From Streptosporangiaceae bacterium (GTDB taxonomy: Bacteria > Actinomycetota > Actinomycetes > Streptosporangiales > Streptosporangiaceae), in assembly GCA_030041195.1 (NCBI GenBank), contig JASHOI010000418.1:1-9039 (forward strand): a stretch of 9,039 nucleotides of DNA, given 5' to 3'. Below the pieces are notes generated by a model. The model was not told the DNA's origin. It saw nothing but the letters and a program-made list of their open reading frames with translations, and did no database searches. Positions 1 to 6,280 of the stretch are shown piece by piece. Made by a program: the position numbers and the translations under genes. Within the stretch, counting starts at the first letter, position 1; each line of letters begins with the position of its first letter.

Positions 1-227
1 ACGGCGGTGGCGGCCAGCCGGGCCGCGAGCGCGGCCTCGATCGCGCAGGTCCGGGCGGCGTCGCCGCGACGGTAGCGGCGCAGCACGTAGCTGCCGCGGT
101 CCGTGGTGAGGCGGATGTTGTCGTTGCCGTGGCCGCCGCCGAGCGGCTCCGCCGCGGTGATGCGCTGCCCGGGCAGGACACGGCGCAGCCACGCCGCGGC
201 GGGCGGGTCCAGGATGGTACCGCTCAC
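1..227 (-). CDS. Phosphotransferase (APH-fold kinase), N-terminal part only
   Basis: About 75 residues are visible before the gene leaves the window. The reading starts at a GTG (225-227). The segment GGGHGNDN, followed by a strand with YVLRRYRR and then an Ala-rich helix starting CAIEAALAARL, matches the nucleotide-binding N-lobe of the aminoglycoside phosphotransferase/choline kinase-like family (glycine loop, then the ATP-binding basic strand, then a helix carrying a Glu). The catalytic HGD and DxD motifs lie outside the window, so the substrate cannot be named; many actinobacterial members are uncharacterised small-molecule kinases rather than resistance genes. No other in-frame ATG, GTG or TTG exists between the acs stop and this GTG, so the start is the only option if the gene begins here. 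No Shine-Dalgarno is visible and the start lies about 10 nt past a strong hairpin, so translation may be leaderless or depend on read-through from acs. Confidence 0.6.
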   Translation of the reverse strand, partial: MSGTILDPPAAAWLRRVLPGQRITAAEPLGGGHGNDNIRLTTDRGSYVLRRYRRGDAARTCAIEAALAARLAATA

Positions 228-237
228 CGTGAAAACG

Positions 238-282
238 CTACCGGGCGGCGGGCCGCTGAAAGGCCTGCCCGCCGCCCGGTAG
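238..282 (-). terminator. Intrinsic-terminator-like hairpin after acs
   Basis: A perfect 16-bp inverted repeat pairs 238-253 with 267-282 around a 13-nt loop, starting 8 nt after the acs stop codon on the minus strand. Reading in the acs direction, the stem is followed by CGTTTT, a short U-tract. The position directly behind acs and the very GC-rich stem fit a Rho-independent terminator; the short U-run is typical of high-GC actinobacteria. The start of the next gene lies just beyond, so it could also act as an attenuator. Confidence 0.7.
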
Positions 283-290
283 GCCTGCGC

Positions 291-2399
291 TCAGGACTCG
301 GTGCCGAAGTTCTTGATCTCCTCGAGCTCGACCTCGGTCAGCTCGCGCGGCACCTCGTTCTTGGCCACCTTCTCGGTCTGCACCTGGTGCCGGATGCCGT
401 CGACGACCTCCGGGTTGGCCAGCGTGGTCACGTCGCCGACGTCGGTGAAGTTGGACACCGACGCGATCACCCGCCGCATGATCTTGCCCGACCTGGTCTT
501 CGGCATGTCGGGCACGATCCACACGTTCTTCGGCCGGGCTATCTTGCCGATCTCGGTCTCGATCGCCTTGCTGACCTTCGCCTGCTGGTCCGGGCTGGGG
601 TCGAAGCCGGGCTTGAGCGACACGTAGATCTCCACCATCCGGCCGCGGATGTCGTCGATCACCGGCACCGCCGCCGCCTCCGCGACCTCGGGCACGGTCA
701 GCGCCGCCGACTCGATCTCCTTGGTGCCGAGCCGGTGCCCGGCCACATTGATCACGTCGTCGACGCGGCCGAGGATCCGGTAGTAACCGTCCGACGCCCG
801 CACCGCGCCGTCACCGGCAAAGTACGGCCAGTCGTGCCAGTCCTTGCTGTCCGGGTCCTTGTTGTACTTGGCGTAGTACGTGGACACGAACCGCTCGGGC
901 TGGCCCCAGATCGTCTCGAAGATCCCGGGCCAGGGGTTGCGGATGCAGATGTTGCCGGCCTTGCCATCCGGGACCTCGTCGCCGTTCTCGTCGTAGATGA
1001 CCCCGTAAATCCCGAGCGCCATGGGCCCGCAGCTGCCGGGCTTCATCGGCTTCAGCGCGGGCACCTCGGTGCCCAGGAAGCCGCCGGTCTCGGTCTGCCA
1101 CCACGTGTCGACGATGGCCGCCTCGCTCTTGCCGACCGAGGAGTAGTACCAGCGCCAGACCTCGGGCTCGATCGGCTCGCCCACCGTCGTCATGATCTTG
1201 AAGTGATAGTTGTACTTCGCCGGCTCGTCCGGGCCGATCTTGCGCAGCTGGCGGATGGCCGTGGGCGAGGTGTGGAAGATGTTCACCCCGAGCTGTTCGG
1301 CGATCCGCCACGGCCGTCCGGCGTCCGGGTAGTTGGGCACGCCCTCGTAGATGACCGTGGTCGTGCCGAGCGCCAGCGGGCCGTAGACGATGTAGGAGTG
1401 GCCGGTGATCCAGCCGATGTCGGCCATGCACCAGTACACGTCGTCCGGGTGGATGTCCTCGTAGTTCCTGGACGTGCCCGCCACGTAGGACAGGTAGCCG
1501 CCGGTGCTGTGCTGGCAGCCCTTGGGGCGGCCGGTGGTGCCGCTGGTGTACATCAGGAACAGCGGCGCCTCGGCCGGCTGGGATACCGGCTCGACGGTCG
1601 CGCCCTGGTGCCTGGCGAGCAGGTCGTCGGCGAACACGTCCCGGCCGTCGGCCATCGGCGTCTCGGACGCGTACTGGCCAGGGTGACGGCGCCAGACCAC
1701 CACCTTGTCGACCTCCTGGCCCTGCCGGGCCGCCTCCGCGACCGCCTCGTCGGCCTTCAGCTTGTGGTCGATGAGGCTGCCGCCCCGGTAGTAGCCGTCC
1801 GACGTGATCAGCACGCGGCTGCCCGAGTCCGCGATCCGGGTGCCGCAGGCGTTGCCGCTGAAGCCGCCGAACACCTGGGAGTGGATGACGCCGAGGCGGG
1901 CGCAGGCCAGCATCGTCACCGGCAGCTCGGGAACCATGGGCATGTGCAGGGTCACCCGGTCGCCGGTCTTCAGGCCCAGCTCATCGCGCAGCACCGCGGC
2001 GAATTCGTTTACCTGGCGGAGCAGCTCCGAATAGCTGATGTGCACATGCTCGTCTTCCTCGAGCTCGGGCACGAAGATGATGGCGGTCTTATCCGGGTTT
2101 GCTGCGGCGTGCCGGTCCACGCAGTTATAGGAGGCGTTCAGCTTGCCCCCGACAAACCACTTCCAGAACGGTGGATTGCTGGTGTCCAGCATCGTGTCCC
2201 ACGGCTTGTCCCAGGTCAGCAGGTCCGCATATTCCTTGAAGCAGCCAGGGAAATTCTCCTCACTGAACCGGTCGAAGATGGCCGGGTCGTTAGCGTTTGC
2301 CTGGTCGATGAACTTCTGCGGAGGATAGACGTACTCCTCCTCGCGCCAGTGCACCGCAATCTGCGTCTCGGACACCTGTGTCTCGGGACTCTCTGTCAT
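291..2399 (-). CDS. acs: Acetyl-CoA synthetase, AMP-forming
   Basis: Activates acetate with ATP to acetyl-AMP and then forms acetyl-CoA in the cytosol, feeding the TCA and glyoxylate cycles. The start ATG (2397-2399) has a GGAGGA ribosome site 5 nt upstream (2405-2410); the frame stays open further upstream to about 2486 but without a comparable site. The 702-residue protein shows the adenylate-forming (ANL) order: P-loop-like YTSGTTGRPKG at 284-294, VDTWWQTETGG with the paired Trp at 433-434, hinge and ribose-binding GRVDDVINVAGHR, and the C-terminal catalytic lysine in SGKIMRR (K639). The Trp in this position restricts the acyl pocket to acetate in characterised Acs enzymes, which favours acetate over propionate. 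K639 is the residue that Pat-type acetyltransferases modify to switch off Acs in other bacteria. The protein is about 50 residues longer than E. coli Acs (652), partly a C-terminal acidic/charged extension. Single-gene transcript, terminator-like hairpin behind it. Confidence 0.95.
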   Translation of the reverse strand: MTESPETQVSETQIAVHWREEEYVYPPQKFIDQANANDPAIFDRFSEENFPGCFKEYADLLTWDKPWDTMLDTSNPPFWKWFVGGKLNASYNCVDRHAAANPDKTAIIFVPELEEDEHVHISYSELLRQVNEFAAVLRDELGLKTGDRVTLHMPMVPELPVTMLACARLGVIHSQVFGGFSGNACGTRIADSGSRVLITSDGYYRGGSLIDHKLKADEAVAEAARQGQEVDKVVVWRRHPGQYASETPMADGRDVFADDLLARHQGATVEPVSQPAEAPLFLMYTSGTTGRPKGCQHSTGGYLSYVAGTSRNYEDIHPDDVYWCMADIGWITGHSYIVYGPLALGTTTVIYEGVPNYPDAGRPWRIAEQLGVNIFHTSPTAIRQLRKIGPDEPAKYNYHFKIMTTVGEPIEPEVWRWYYSSVGKSEAAIVDTWWQTETGGFLGTEVPALKPMKPGSCGPMALGIYGVIYDENGDEVPDGKAGNICIRNPWPGIFETIWGQPERFVSTYYAKYNKDPDSKDWHDWPYFAGDGAVRASDGYYRILGRVDDVINVAGHRLGTKEIESAALTVPEVAEAAAVPVIDDIRGRMVEIYVSLKPGFDPSPDQQAKVSKAIETEIGKIARPKNVWIVPDMPKTRSGKIMRRVIASVSNFTDVGDVTTLANPEVVDGIRHQVQTEKVAKNEVPRELTEVELEEIKNFGTES

Positions 2400-2466
2400 T
2401 CTGGTCCTCCACCCATTAATCCGGCAAAGCGGACAGCGCCGTTCTCGGGAACCAAGCGGAGGCTCA

Positions 2467-2495
2467 ATCGTATCGCCGCAGGACAAGAGCGAACA
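2467..2495 (-). promoter_or_regulatory. Possible acs promoter
   Basis: On the minus strand TACGAT (2467-2472) fits the actinobacterial -10 pattern TANNNT and lies about 68 nt upstream of the acs ATG. The region 16-18 nt further upstream (TGTTCG/GTTCGC) is a poor -35. No clear CRP or GlnR operator was found; a single TGTGA half-site occurs on this strand near 2513. Weak call. Confidence 0.3.
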
Positions 2496-2544
2496 GGCCG
2501 CCCGCCGGGCTGGTCACAGCATGATCGCAGCAGTCGTCTAGCGG

Positions 2545-2572
2545 TTGACATCGCCCCGATCAACGATATGGT
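2545..2572 (+). promoter_or_regulatory. Sigma-70-type promoter for leader/sRNA
   Basis: A perfect TTGACA (2545-2550) is followed after 16 nt by TATGGT (2567-2572), which fits TANNNT, the -10 pattern of actinobacterial housekeeping sigma factors. A transcript would begin about 2578-2581, near 380 nt before the start codon of the next gene on this strand. Exact TTGACA is rare by chance in such GC-rich DNA, which makes this the best housekeeping-type promoter in the window. Confidence 0.6.
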
Positions 2573-2579
2573 TCTGCGC

Positions 2580-2880
2580 AGTCCAGCACCGGGCCAGCCG
2601 GCCGGGGCGGTGAGCCGCCCCGACCGTGTTGTGTCAGGAGAGGATCAGTTGGTCCTCTTGTGCCAGGCGCAGCAAGGAAGGGGGCTGCTCCTCAGGACCC
2701 GGCTGGGCGGGGGGTTGGACCCGGGAGGGGCCCGGGCACCCAGTAGACAACGGAGGACGAGCCCGTTGCCGACGGGACGAACTCCGGTCCGAAGGGATGC
2801 CCGGGCCCTCTTCCCTGCCGCCGATGACTCACGCATCAGCGCCTGGTCAGGCATCCGTGCCGATACGTGATGTCGGCCGC
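2580..2880 (+). ncRNA. Candidate structured RNA (5' leader or sRNA), family not recognised
   Basis: This fills the gene-free stretch between divergent acs and the GT2 gene. Starting from the promoter at 2545, the sequence folds by eye into several stems: an 8-bp hairpin 2603-2610/2615-2622 with loop TGAG; a 6-bp hairpin 2639-2644/2653-2658; 2703-2707/2739-2743 enclosing 2720-2725/2731-2736; and a long-range 11-bp helix 2728-2738/2798-2808 that encloses a two-part hairpin (2751-2755/2782-2786 and 2762-2766/2772-2776, with a GACGAG/ACGAA internal loop). Some of these exclude one another. I compared it by memory with the conserved cores of TPP, cobalamin, SAM, glycine, c-di-AMP (ydaO), M-box, fluoride and guanidine riboswitches, T-box, RNase P, tmRNA, SRP and 6C RNA and found no match. 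No credible coding frame runs through it. GC-rich DNA forms chance stems, so the RNA call is an inference. No strong terminator separates it from the GT2 gene, so a 5' leader is as likely as a free RNA. Confidence 0.35.
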
Positions 2881-2895
2881 GGGTCAGGGATCGAA

Positions 2896-2901
2896 TATCC
2901 T
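2896..2901 (+). promoter_or_regulatory. Possible second promoter -10 near the GT2 gene
   Basis: TATCCT fits TANNNT and would give a short leader of about 50 nt for the GT2 gene. The matching -35 region around 2872-2878 is poor. The same stretch holds a weak 4-bp hairpin (GGAT/ATCC) followed by TTTT at 2901-2904, which could instead be read as a weak terminator of the upstream RNA. Confidence 0.2.
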
Positions 2902-2956
2902 TTTCGACCGGCGGGCTTGCCCGCTTCCGGACCGCAGCCCAGCTGAGGCAGGAACA

Positions 2957-3727
2957 TTGACCGAGACTGACCGACGAAGCTCATCGCGGGGCCCGATCGG
3001 CCGCGTAGCCGTCATCATCCCCACGTACAACGAGCGCGAGAACCTGGAGTCAATCGCGGCCCGCGTGCGCAGCGCGGTGCCAGCGGCCGACCTGCTGGTG
3101 GTCGACGACAACAGCCCCGACGGCACCGGCGAACTCGCCGACAAGCTCGCCGCTGGCGACCAGCAGATCCACGTGCTGCACCGGCCCGGCAAGGCAGGGC
3201 TCGGCGCCGCCTACATCGCCGGGTTCGGCTGGGCGCTTGACAAGGGCTACGGCGCGATGGTCGAGATGGACGCCGACGGCTCCCACCAGCCCGAGGACCT
3301 GCCCCGGCTGCTGACCGCCCTGGAGGGCGCCGACGCGGTCATCGGCTCCCGCTGGGTGCGCGGCGGCACCGTGCAGAACTGGCCGAAGTCGCGGGAAGCG
3401 CTGTCCCGCGGCGCCAACACCTACGCCCGGCTGATGCTCCGCGTCCCGGTTCACGACGCCACCGCCGGGTTCCGCGCCTACCGCGCGCAGACGCTGCGCG
3501 CGATCAGCCTCGACACCGTTGTTTCGCAGGGGTACTGCTTCCAGATCGACCTCACGCTGCGCGCGGTCAACGCGGGCCTGACCGTGGCCGAGGTGCCGAT
3601 CACGTTCAGCGACCGGACCAGGGGCGCGAGCAAGATGAGCCGGGCGATCGTGGTCGAGGCGTTCTGGCGGGTCACCGAGTGGGGCATCGCCGGCTGGTTC
3701 CGCGGGCGGCCCAGGCCGGCCAGGTAG
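2957..3727 (+). CDS. Polyprenol-phosphate mannose synthase-like GT2 glycosyltransferase
   Basis: Transfers mannose from GDP-mannose to polyprenyl phosphate at the cytosolic membrane face (DPM1/Ppm1 family, GT2), giving the donor for protein O-mannosylation and for glycolipid synthesis in actinomycetes. Start chosen: TTG (2957-2959) with GAGG at 2945-2948, 8 nt away. An ATG at 2867 is in frame but would add a 30-residue tail of unusual composition inside the leader. The 256-residue protein shows [12 protein letters not shown] (19-30), [10 protein letters not shown] (48-57), the metal-binding DAD of EMDADGSHQ (105-107), [10 protein letters not shown] (128-137), a DATAGFRAY segment, QGYCFQIDL and the [11 protein letters not shown] loop, in the order expected for DPM1. 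It has no membrane helix of its own, as in single-domain Ppm proteins; in mycobacteria the same domain is fused to an apolipoprotein N-acyltransferase, which is not present next to it here. Substrate is inferred from family. Confidence 0.85.
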   Translation: MTETDRRSSSRGPIGRVAVIIPTYNERENLESIAARVRSAVPAADLLVVDDNSPDGTGELADKLAAGDQQIHVLHRPGKAGLGAAYIAGFGWALDKGYGAMVEMDADGSHQPEDLPRLLTALEGADAVIGSRWVRGGTVQNWPKSREALSRGANTYARLMLRVPVHDATAGFRAYRAQTLRAISLDTVVSQGYCFQIDLTLRAVNAGLTVAEVPITFSDRTRGASKMSRAIVVEAFWRVTEWGIAGWFRGRPRPAR

Positions 3728-3728
3728 G

Positions 3729-3750
3729 CGGGCGCGGTAAATCTCGCCCG
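3729..3750. terminator. Hairpin between convergent genes
   Basis: CGGGCG (3729-3734) pairs with CGCCCG (3745-3750) around a 10-nt AT-richer loop, sitting in the 25-nt gap between the stops of the GT2 gene and rbpA. It could terminate both transcripts, but there is no U-tract on either side, so it is a weak call. Confidence 0.35.
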
Positions 3751-3752
3751 GG

Positions 3753-4139
3753 TCAGGCGCTCTTACGCTGCCGCGACTGCGCCGGGGCCTGCTCGCGCGG
3801 GCCGGCCCCGCGCTGTCCCCTGATCACGGCCAGCCGCTCGGCCAGCACCTCTTCAAGGTCGGCAACGCTGCGCCGCTCCATCAGCATGTCCCAGTGGCTG
3901 CGCGGTGGCTTGACCTTCTTGGGCTCCGGCAGGTCGCCGGTGGCCGTGACCGCGATCGCGCCGCAAATCCGGCACTCCCAGTTGACCGGGATCTCCGCCT
4001 CGGCAGCAAACGGCACGGTGAAGCGGTGGCCCTTCGGGCAATCGAAGGCCACCTCCTGACGCGGGGCCAGATCGGTGTTACGGTCATTCTCGTAGCTCGT
4101 GGCTCCGAGCCGGGTGCCGCGTAGTGCGCGTTCGGCCAT
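3753..4139 (-). CDS. rbpA: RNA polymerase-binding protein RbpA
   Basis: Actinobacterial transcription factor that binds group 1/2 sigma factors and core RNA polymerase and stabilises open promoter complexes; in Streptomyces and mycobacteria it affects growth rate and rifampicin tolerance. The N-terminal MAERALRGTRLGATSYEND is the conserved tail that reaches toward the active centre. The core carries C34, H38, C56 and C59, the same set that binds structural zinc in the Streptomyces protein. The sigma-interaction domain follows, with SHWDMLMERR and the arginines R89/R90 needed for sigma binding. The 128 residues end in a basic, Gln/Arg-rich tail somewhat longer than the mycobacterial form (about 111). 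ATG start with GGGAGG at 4149-4154, 9 nt away. Monocistronic by position: its own SigR-type promoter upstream, convergent gene downstream. Streptomyces genomes often have an FxsA-family gene between ppm and rbpA; none is present here. Confidence 0.97.
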   Translation of the reverse strand: MAERALRGTRLGATSYENDRNTDLAPRQEVAFDCPKGHRFTVPFAAEAEIPVNWECRICGAIAVTATGDLPEPKKVKPPRSHWDMLMERRSVADLEEVLAERLAVIRGQRGAGPREQAPAQSRQRKSA

Positions 4140-4175
4140 GGTCTGCTGCCTCCCAGGCGCTCAGCCGTCCTTGAT

Positions 4176-4205
4176 GACAACGGTGAGTTCCCGGACAAGA
4201 TTCCC
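4176..4205 (-). promoter_or_regulatory. SigR-type promoter of rbpA
   Basis: On the minus strand GGGAAT (4200-4205), an 18-nt spacer and GTTGTC (4176-4181) match the SigR consensus GGAAT-N18/19-GTT of Streptomyces. The predicted start lies about 30 nt before the rbpA ATG. rbpA is an established SigR target in S. coelicolor, so motif and gene agree. This indicates induction by disulfide stress and implies that the organism has a SigR/RsrA-type system. Confidence 0.8.
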
Positions 4206-4221
4206 GCCAGCCAGGGATTCC

Positions 4222-4244
4222 AACCCCGCAGCCATCGCGGGATT
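4222..4244 (-). terminator. Hairpin between gdpD-like gene and rbpA promoter
   Basis: 4222-4229 pairs with 4237-4244 over 8 bp (one mismatch-like G-U pair in the minus-strand RNA) around a 7-nt loop. It lies about 25 nt after the stop of the phosphodiesterase gene and upstream of the rbpA promoter, where a terminator is expected. There is no U-tract. A smaller 5-bp hairpin (4262-4266/4271-4275) overlaps the stop codon itself. Confidence 0.35.
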
Positions 4245-4266
4245 GCGGAAATCGGCTGTCTGCCGG

Positions 4267-5028
4267 CTATCCGGCGGGCCGCGGGTGCCACTGGCCGCGG
4301 GCGGCCAGCACCTCCCTGAGGGCCTCCGTCTCGTCGGTCATAATACCGTCAACTCCCAGGTCAAGCACGCTGGCCATGACCTCACGGTCGTTGACGGTCC
4401 ACACGTGCACCTGCAGGCCCGCCGCGTGAGCCCGGCGGACGTACGACTCGGTGGCGACCCGGATCGGGATCTGGGTGCAGCGCACAGCGGAACGGCGCAG
4501 CCGCGCTGCCATGGCCCGGCGCGGGGTGCCGAGCCGCAGCGCGGCGACGCCGAGCGGGGAGGTGGCCATGCACACCGGCCTGGGCAGCGCCCGCCGCATG
4601 GCGCCCAGCCGGTGCGAGGAGAACGAGGTGATGCAGACCCGGTCCCACGCGCCGGCCCGCCCGAGCACCTCGGCCAGCGGCCGCACCGCCGGCTCGTCCT
4701 TCACGTCGATGTTGAACCGGGCGTCGGGCCAGGCGCCGAGCAGGTCCTGCAGCAGCGGGATCGGGTCGGTGCCGCCGATCCGGGCCGCGCTCACCTCGCG
4801 GTACGGCAGCTCGCAGATCCGGCCGGCCCGGTCGGTGACCCGGTCCAGGGTCCGGTCGTGGAAGGCCACCAGGACGCCGTCGGCGGTGGCGTTCACGTCG
4901 GTCTCCAGGTAGGAGTAGCCGAGGGCGACGGCGTGCTCGAAGGCACGCCAGGAATTCTCCGGGTAGTGCGCGGCTCCGCCGCGGTGTGCGAACGCGAGGG
5001 GGCGCGGCAGGTCGAGGAAGTCACGCAC
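4267..5028 (-). CDS. Glycerophosphodiester phosphodiesterase (GDPD), cytosolic
   Basis: Hydrolyses deacylated phospholipid head-group diesters to glycerol-3-phosphate and an alcohol (UgpQ/GlpQ family, PF03009 fold), scavenging phosphate and glycerol. The 253 residues show the GDPD catalytic set: AHRGG with H15 and R16, PEN with E24 and N25, ETD with E42 and D44, HD at 57-58, the NIDVK strand with D108 and K110, and the C-terminal VWTVND and DGIMTD segments typical of the barrel. No signal peptide or membrane helix, so it acts inside the cell like UgpQ. The GTG start (5026-5028) lies 36 nt after the stop of the trmH-like gene, suggesting co-transcription, but it has no Shine-Dalgarno; CATACT seven nt upstream could be a -10 for a leaderless transcript. 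Exact substrate unknown. Confidence 0.9.
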   Translation of the reverse strand: MRDFLDLPRPLAFAHRGGAAHYPENSWRAFEHAVALGYSYLETDVNATADGVLVAFHDRTLDRVTDRAGRICELPYREVSAARIGGTDPIPLLQDLLGAWPDARFNIDVKDEPAVRPLAEVLGRAGAWDRVCITSFSSHRLGAMRRALPRPVCMATSPLGVAALRLGTPRRAMAARLRRSAVRCTQIPIRVATESYVRRAHAAGLQVHVWTVNDREVMASVLDLGVDGIMTDETEALREVLAARGQWHPRPAG

Positions 5029-5064
5029 AGAGTTCAGTATGCGCTGGGCGGCGCAACCGCGCGG

Positions 5065-5652
5065 TCAGGCGCGCTGCCACTCCCTCCGGCGGGCCTCAGC
5101 CAGCGCGATCGCCGCGGCGGCGGCCACGTTCAGCGAGCCGACCCGCCCGAGCTGCGGTATGTAGGCCACGGCGTCGGCCGCGGCGAGCACGGCCGCCGAG
5201 CAGCCGTGGTCCTCGTTGCCCAGCGCCAGGCACACGTCACCGCCCAGCGGCGCCTCATGCAGCGGCACCGCACCAGAGGCCAGCTCGATCGCGATCACCC
5301 GCAGCCCCGCGGCGGCGGCGGCGGTGACCGCGGCTGCGGGGTCCGGCTCACGCTCGAACGTGACGAAACGGCCGGTGCCCAGGGCGGTCCTGCGCGCCTG
5401 GGGATGCTCCGGGGCCGCGGTGTCGCCACATAGCCAGATCTGCTCGGCCCCGAACGCTGCGGCGGTCCTGATGATCGATCCGACGTTGAACGGCTGGCTG
5501 ACCGAGTCCAGCAGCAGCCCGACCCGGGCATCCGCCCGCCGTCGCCACGACCGGTTCAGCCGCTTGACGTCCGTCGGCCCCAGCTGCTTCGGCCCCAGCT
5601 GTTTCGGCCCTGCTGCCGCAGCGGCCTGCTGGCCCCGGTCCGGCGCGGTCAC
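5065..5652 (-). CDS. TrmH/SpoU-family RNA 2'-O-ribose methyltransferase
   Basis: SAM-dependent methyltransferase with the trefoil-knot SPOUT fold, methylating a ribose 2'-OH in tRNA or rRNA. The 195 residues show motif 1 VSQPFNVGSIIRTAAAFGA (N56 and catalytic-type R62), motif 2 LALGNEDHG (GNEDHG 145-150) and motif 3 with SLNV at 173-176, in the expected order. It is compact, essentially the catalytic domain with an N-terminal Ala/Gln-rich tail, so the target RNA cannot be named; TrmH (tRNA G18) and rRNA enzymes are both possible. The tail contains a GPKQL repeat from a 15-bp tandem duplication (5576-5605). The GTG start (5650-5652) overlaps the TGA of the preceding gene by 4 nt (GTGA), indicating translational coupling. 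The start could be moved downstream of the repeat only by using a rarer codon. Confidence 0.88.
   Translation of the reverse strand: MTAPDRGQQAAAAAGPKQLGPKQLGPTDVKRLNRSWRRRADARVGLLLDSVSQPFNVGSIIRTAAAFGAEQIWLCGDTAAPEHPQARRTALGTGRFVTFEREPDPAAAVTAAAAAGLRVIAIELASGAVPLHEAPLGGDVCLALGNEDHGCSAAVLAAADAVAYIPQLGRVGSLNVAAAAAIALAEARRREWQRA
5576..5605. repeat. Two-copy 15-bp tandem repeat in the trmH-like gene
   Basis: Units 5576-5590 and 5591-5605 differ at one base; a partial third copy begins at 5606. They encode GPKQL twice near the N-terminus, outside the conserved SPOUT domain. Looks like a slippage duplication in a disordered tail. Confidence 0.75.
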
Positions 5653-6269
5653 CGCTCCGCCCCGCCCGCTCTGCCCGCGCTGGCGACCCGCAAGACGCGG
5701 TACCCGGAACGCGCAGCGACCCGCTCCGCGGGCCAGCCCGACTCGGTCAGCCAGCGCTGCAGCGGGTCTGATCCCAGGTTGCGCTGGACCACCAGGTAGG
5801 CCGTTCCGGCCGGCTCAAGCCGGGCCAGCCAGGTCGCGAGCAGCGTGTGCAGCGCCGCCTTGCCGATCCTGATCGGGGGATTGGACCAGATGAGCCGGAA
5901 GGCGTCAGGCAGCGCCGGATCCCCGGGGCTGGCACAGCGGACGTTGGGCAGGCCCGCGCGCTCGGCGTTCCTCGCGCACAGCTCCAGCGCCCGGGTGTTG
6001 ACGTCCACCGCCCAGACCCGGGCGCCGGGGGACCGGGCGGCCAGCACGAGCGCGAGCGGCCCGTAACCGGAGCCGAGGTCGAGCAGCTCCCCGCTGACGG
6101 GCGGCTGCGGCGCCGTTTCCAGCAGGAGCCTCGTGCCGGGGTCCAGCCGGGTCGGCGAGAACACCCCGGAGTCGGTATCCAGCTCCAGGTGCAGGTCGGC
6201 GGTGACGACGTGCACCGATCCCGGGCGCGGCCGGGCGGCCGGGTGCTCGGCGAAGTACTGCTGCCCCAC
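5649..6269 (-). CDS. RsmC-like class I methyltransferase (MTS domain)
   Basis: SAM-dependent Rossmann-fold enzyme resembling the catalytic half of RsmC, which makes m2G1207 in 16S rRNA, and B. subtilis YbxB. The 206 residues contain GVFSPTRLDPGTRLLL (35-50), a family signature ahead of the fold, SAM-binding motif I LLDLGSGYGP (62-71), an acidic residue in VWAVDVN (D89) for SAM ribose, and SNPPIRIGK with NPPIR at 130-134, the guanine-N2 target-binding NPP motif. It has a single domain rather than the duplicated RsmC of E. coli, the common Gram-positive form. The start is GTG (6267-6269), 11 nt after the stop of the DUF3817 gene and without a clear ribosome site, so it is probably coupled. It overlaps the trmH-like gene by 4 nt: two RNA-modifying enzymes in one operon. 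rRNA as substrate is inferred from family. Confidence 0.82.
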   Translation of the reverse strand: MGQQYFAEHPAARPRPGSVHVVTADLHLELDTDSGVFSPTRLDPGTRLLLETAPQPPVSGELLDLGSGYGPLALVLAARSPGARVWAVDVNTRALELCARNAERAGLPNVRCASPGDPALPDAFRLIWSNPPIRIGKAALHTLLATWLARLEPAGTAYLVVQRNLGSDPLQRWLTESGWPAERVAARSGYRVLRVASAGRAGGAER

Positions 6270-6280
6270 CCCGCTGGCAG

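Noticed and set aside
129..2870. A plus-strand open frame of over 900 codons opposite acs
   Set aside because: It is the antisense shadow of acs: the composition is Arg/His/Val/Asp/Leu-rich without any domain, and long antisense frames are usual in DNA with GC-rich third positions. acs on the minus strand has every family motif.
2580..2880. Known riboswitch, T-box, RNase P, tmRNA, SRP or 6C RNA
   Set aside because: None of the conserved core sequences I know for these families is present; short resemblances such as GGAAGG or GTCCGAAGG lack the rest of each motif.
2626..2946. A possible 106-codon protein inside the acs-GT2 gap
   Set aside because: GTG start without a ribosome site, sequence rich in Ser/Arg/Gly/Pro with no hydrophobic core, and it runs through strong predicted stems and overlaps the GT2 leader.
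2867..2956. N-terminal extension of the GT2 protein from the ATG at 2867
   Set aside because: No ribosome site before that ATG, the added 30 residues do not resemble the family, and TTG 2957 has GAGG at a good distance. Not fully excluded.
4099..5433. A plus-strand frame of 444 codons opposite the GDPD and trmH-like genes
   Set aside because: Low-complexity Arg/Gly/Pro/His content and no motif; both minus-strand genes have complete catalytic motif sets.
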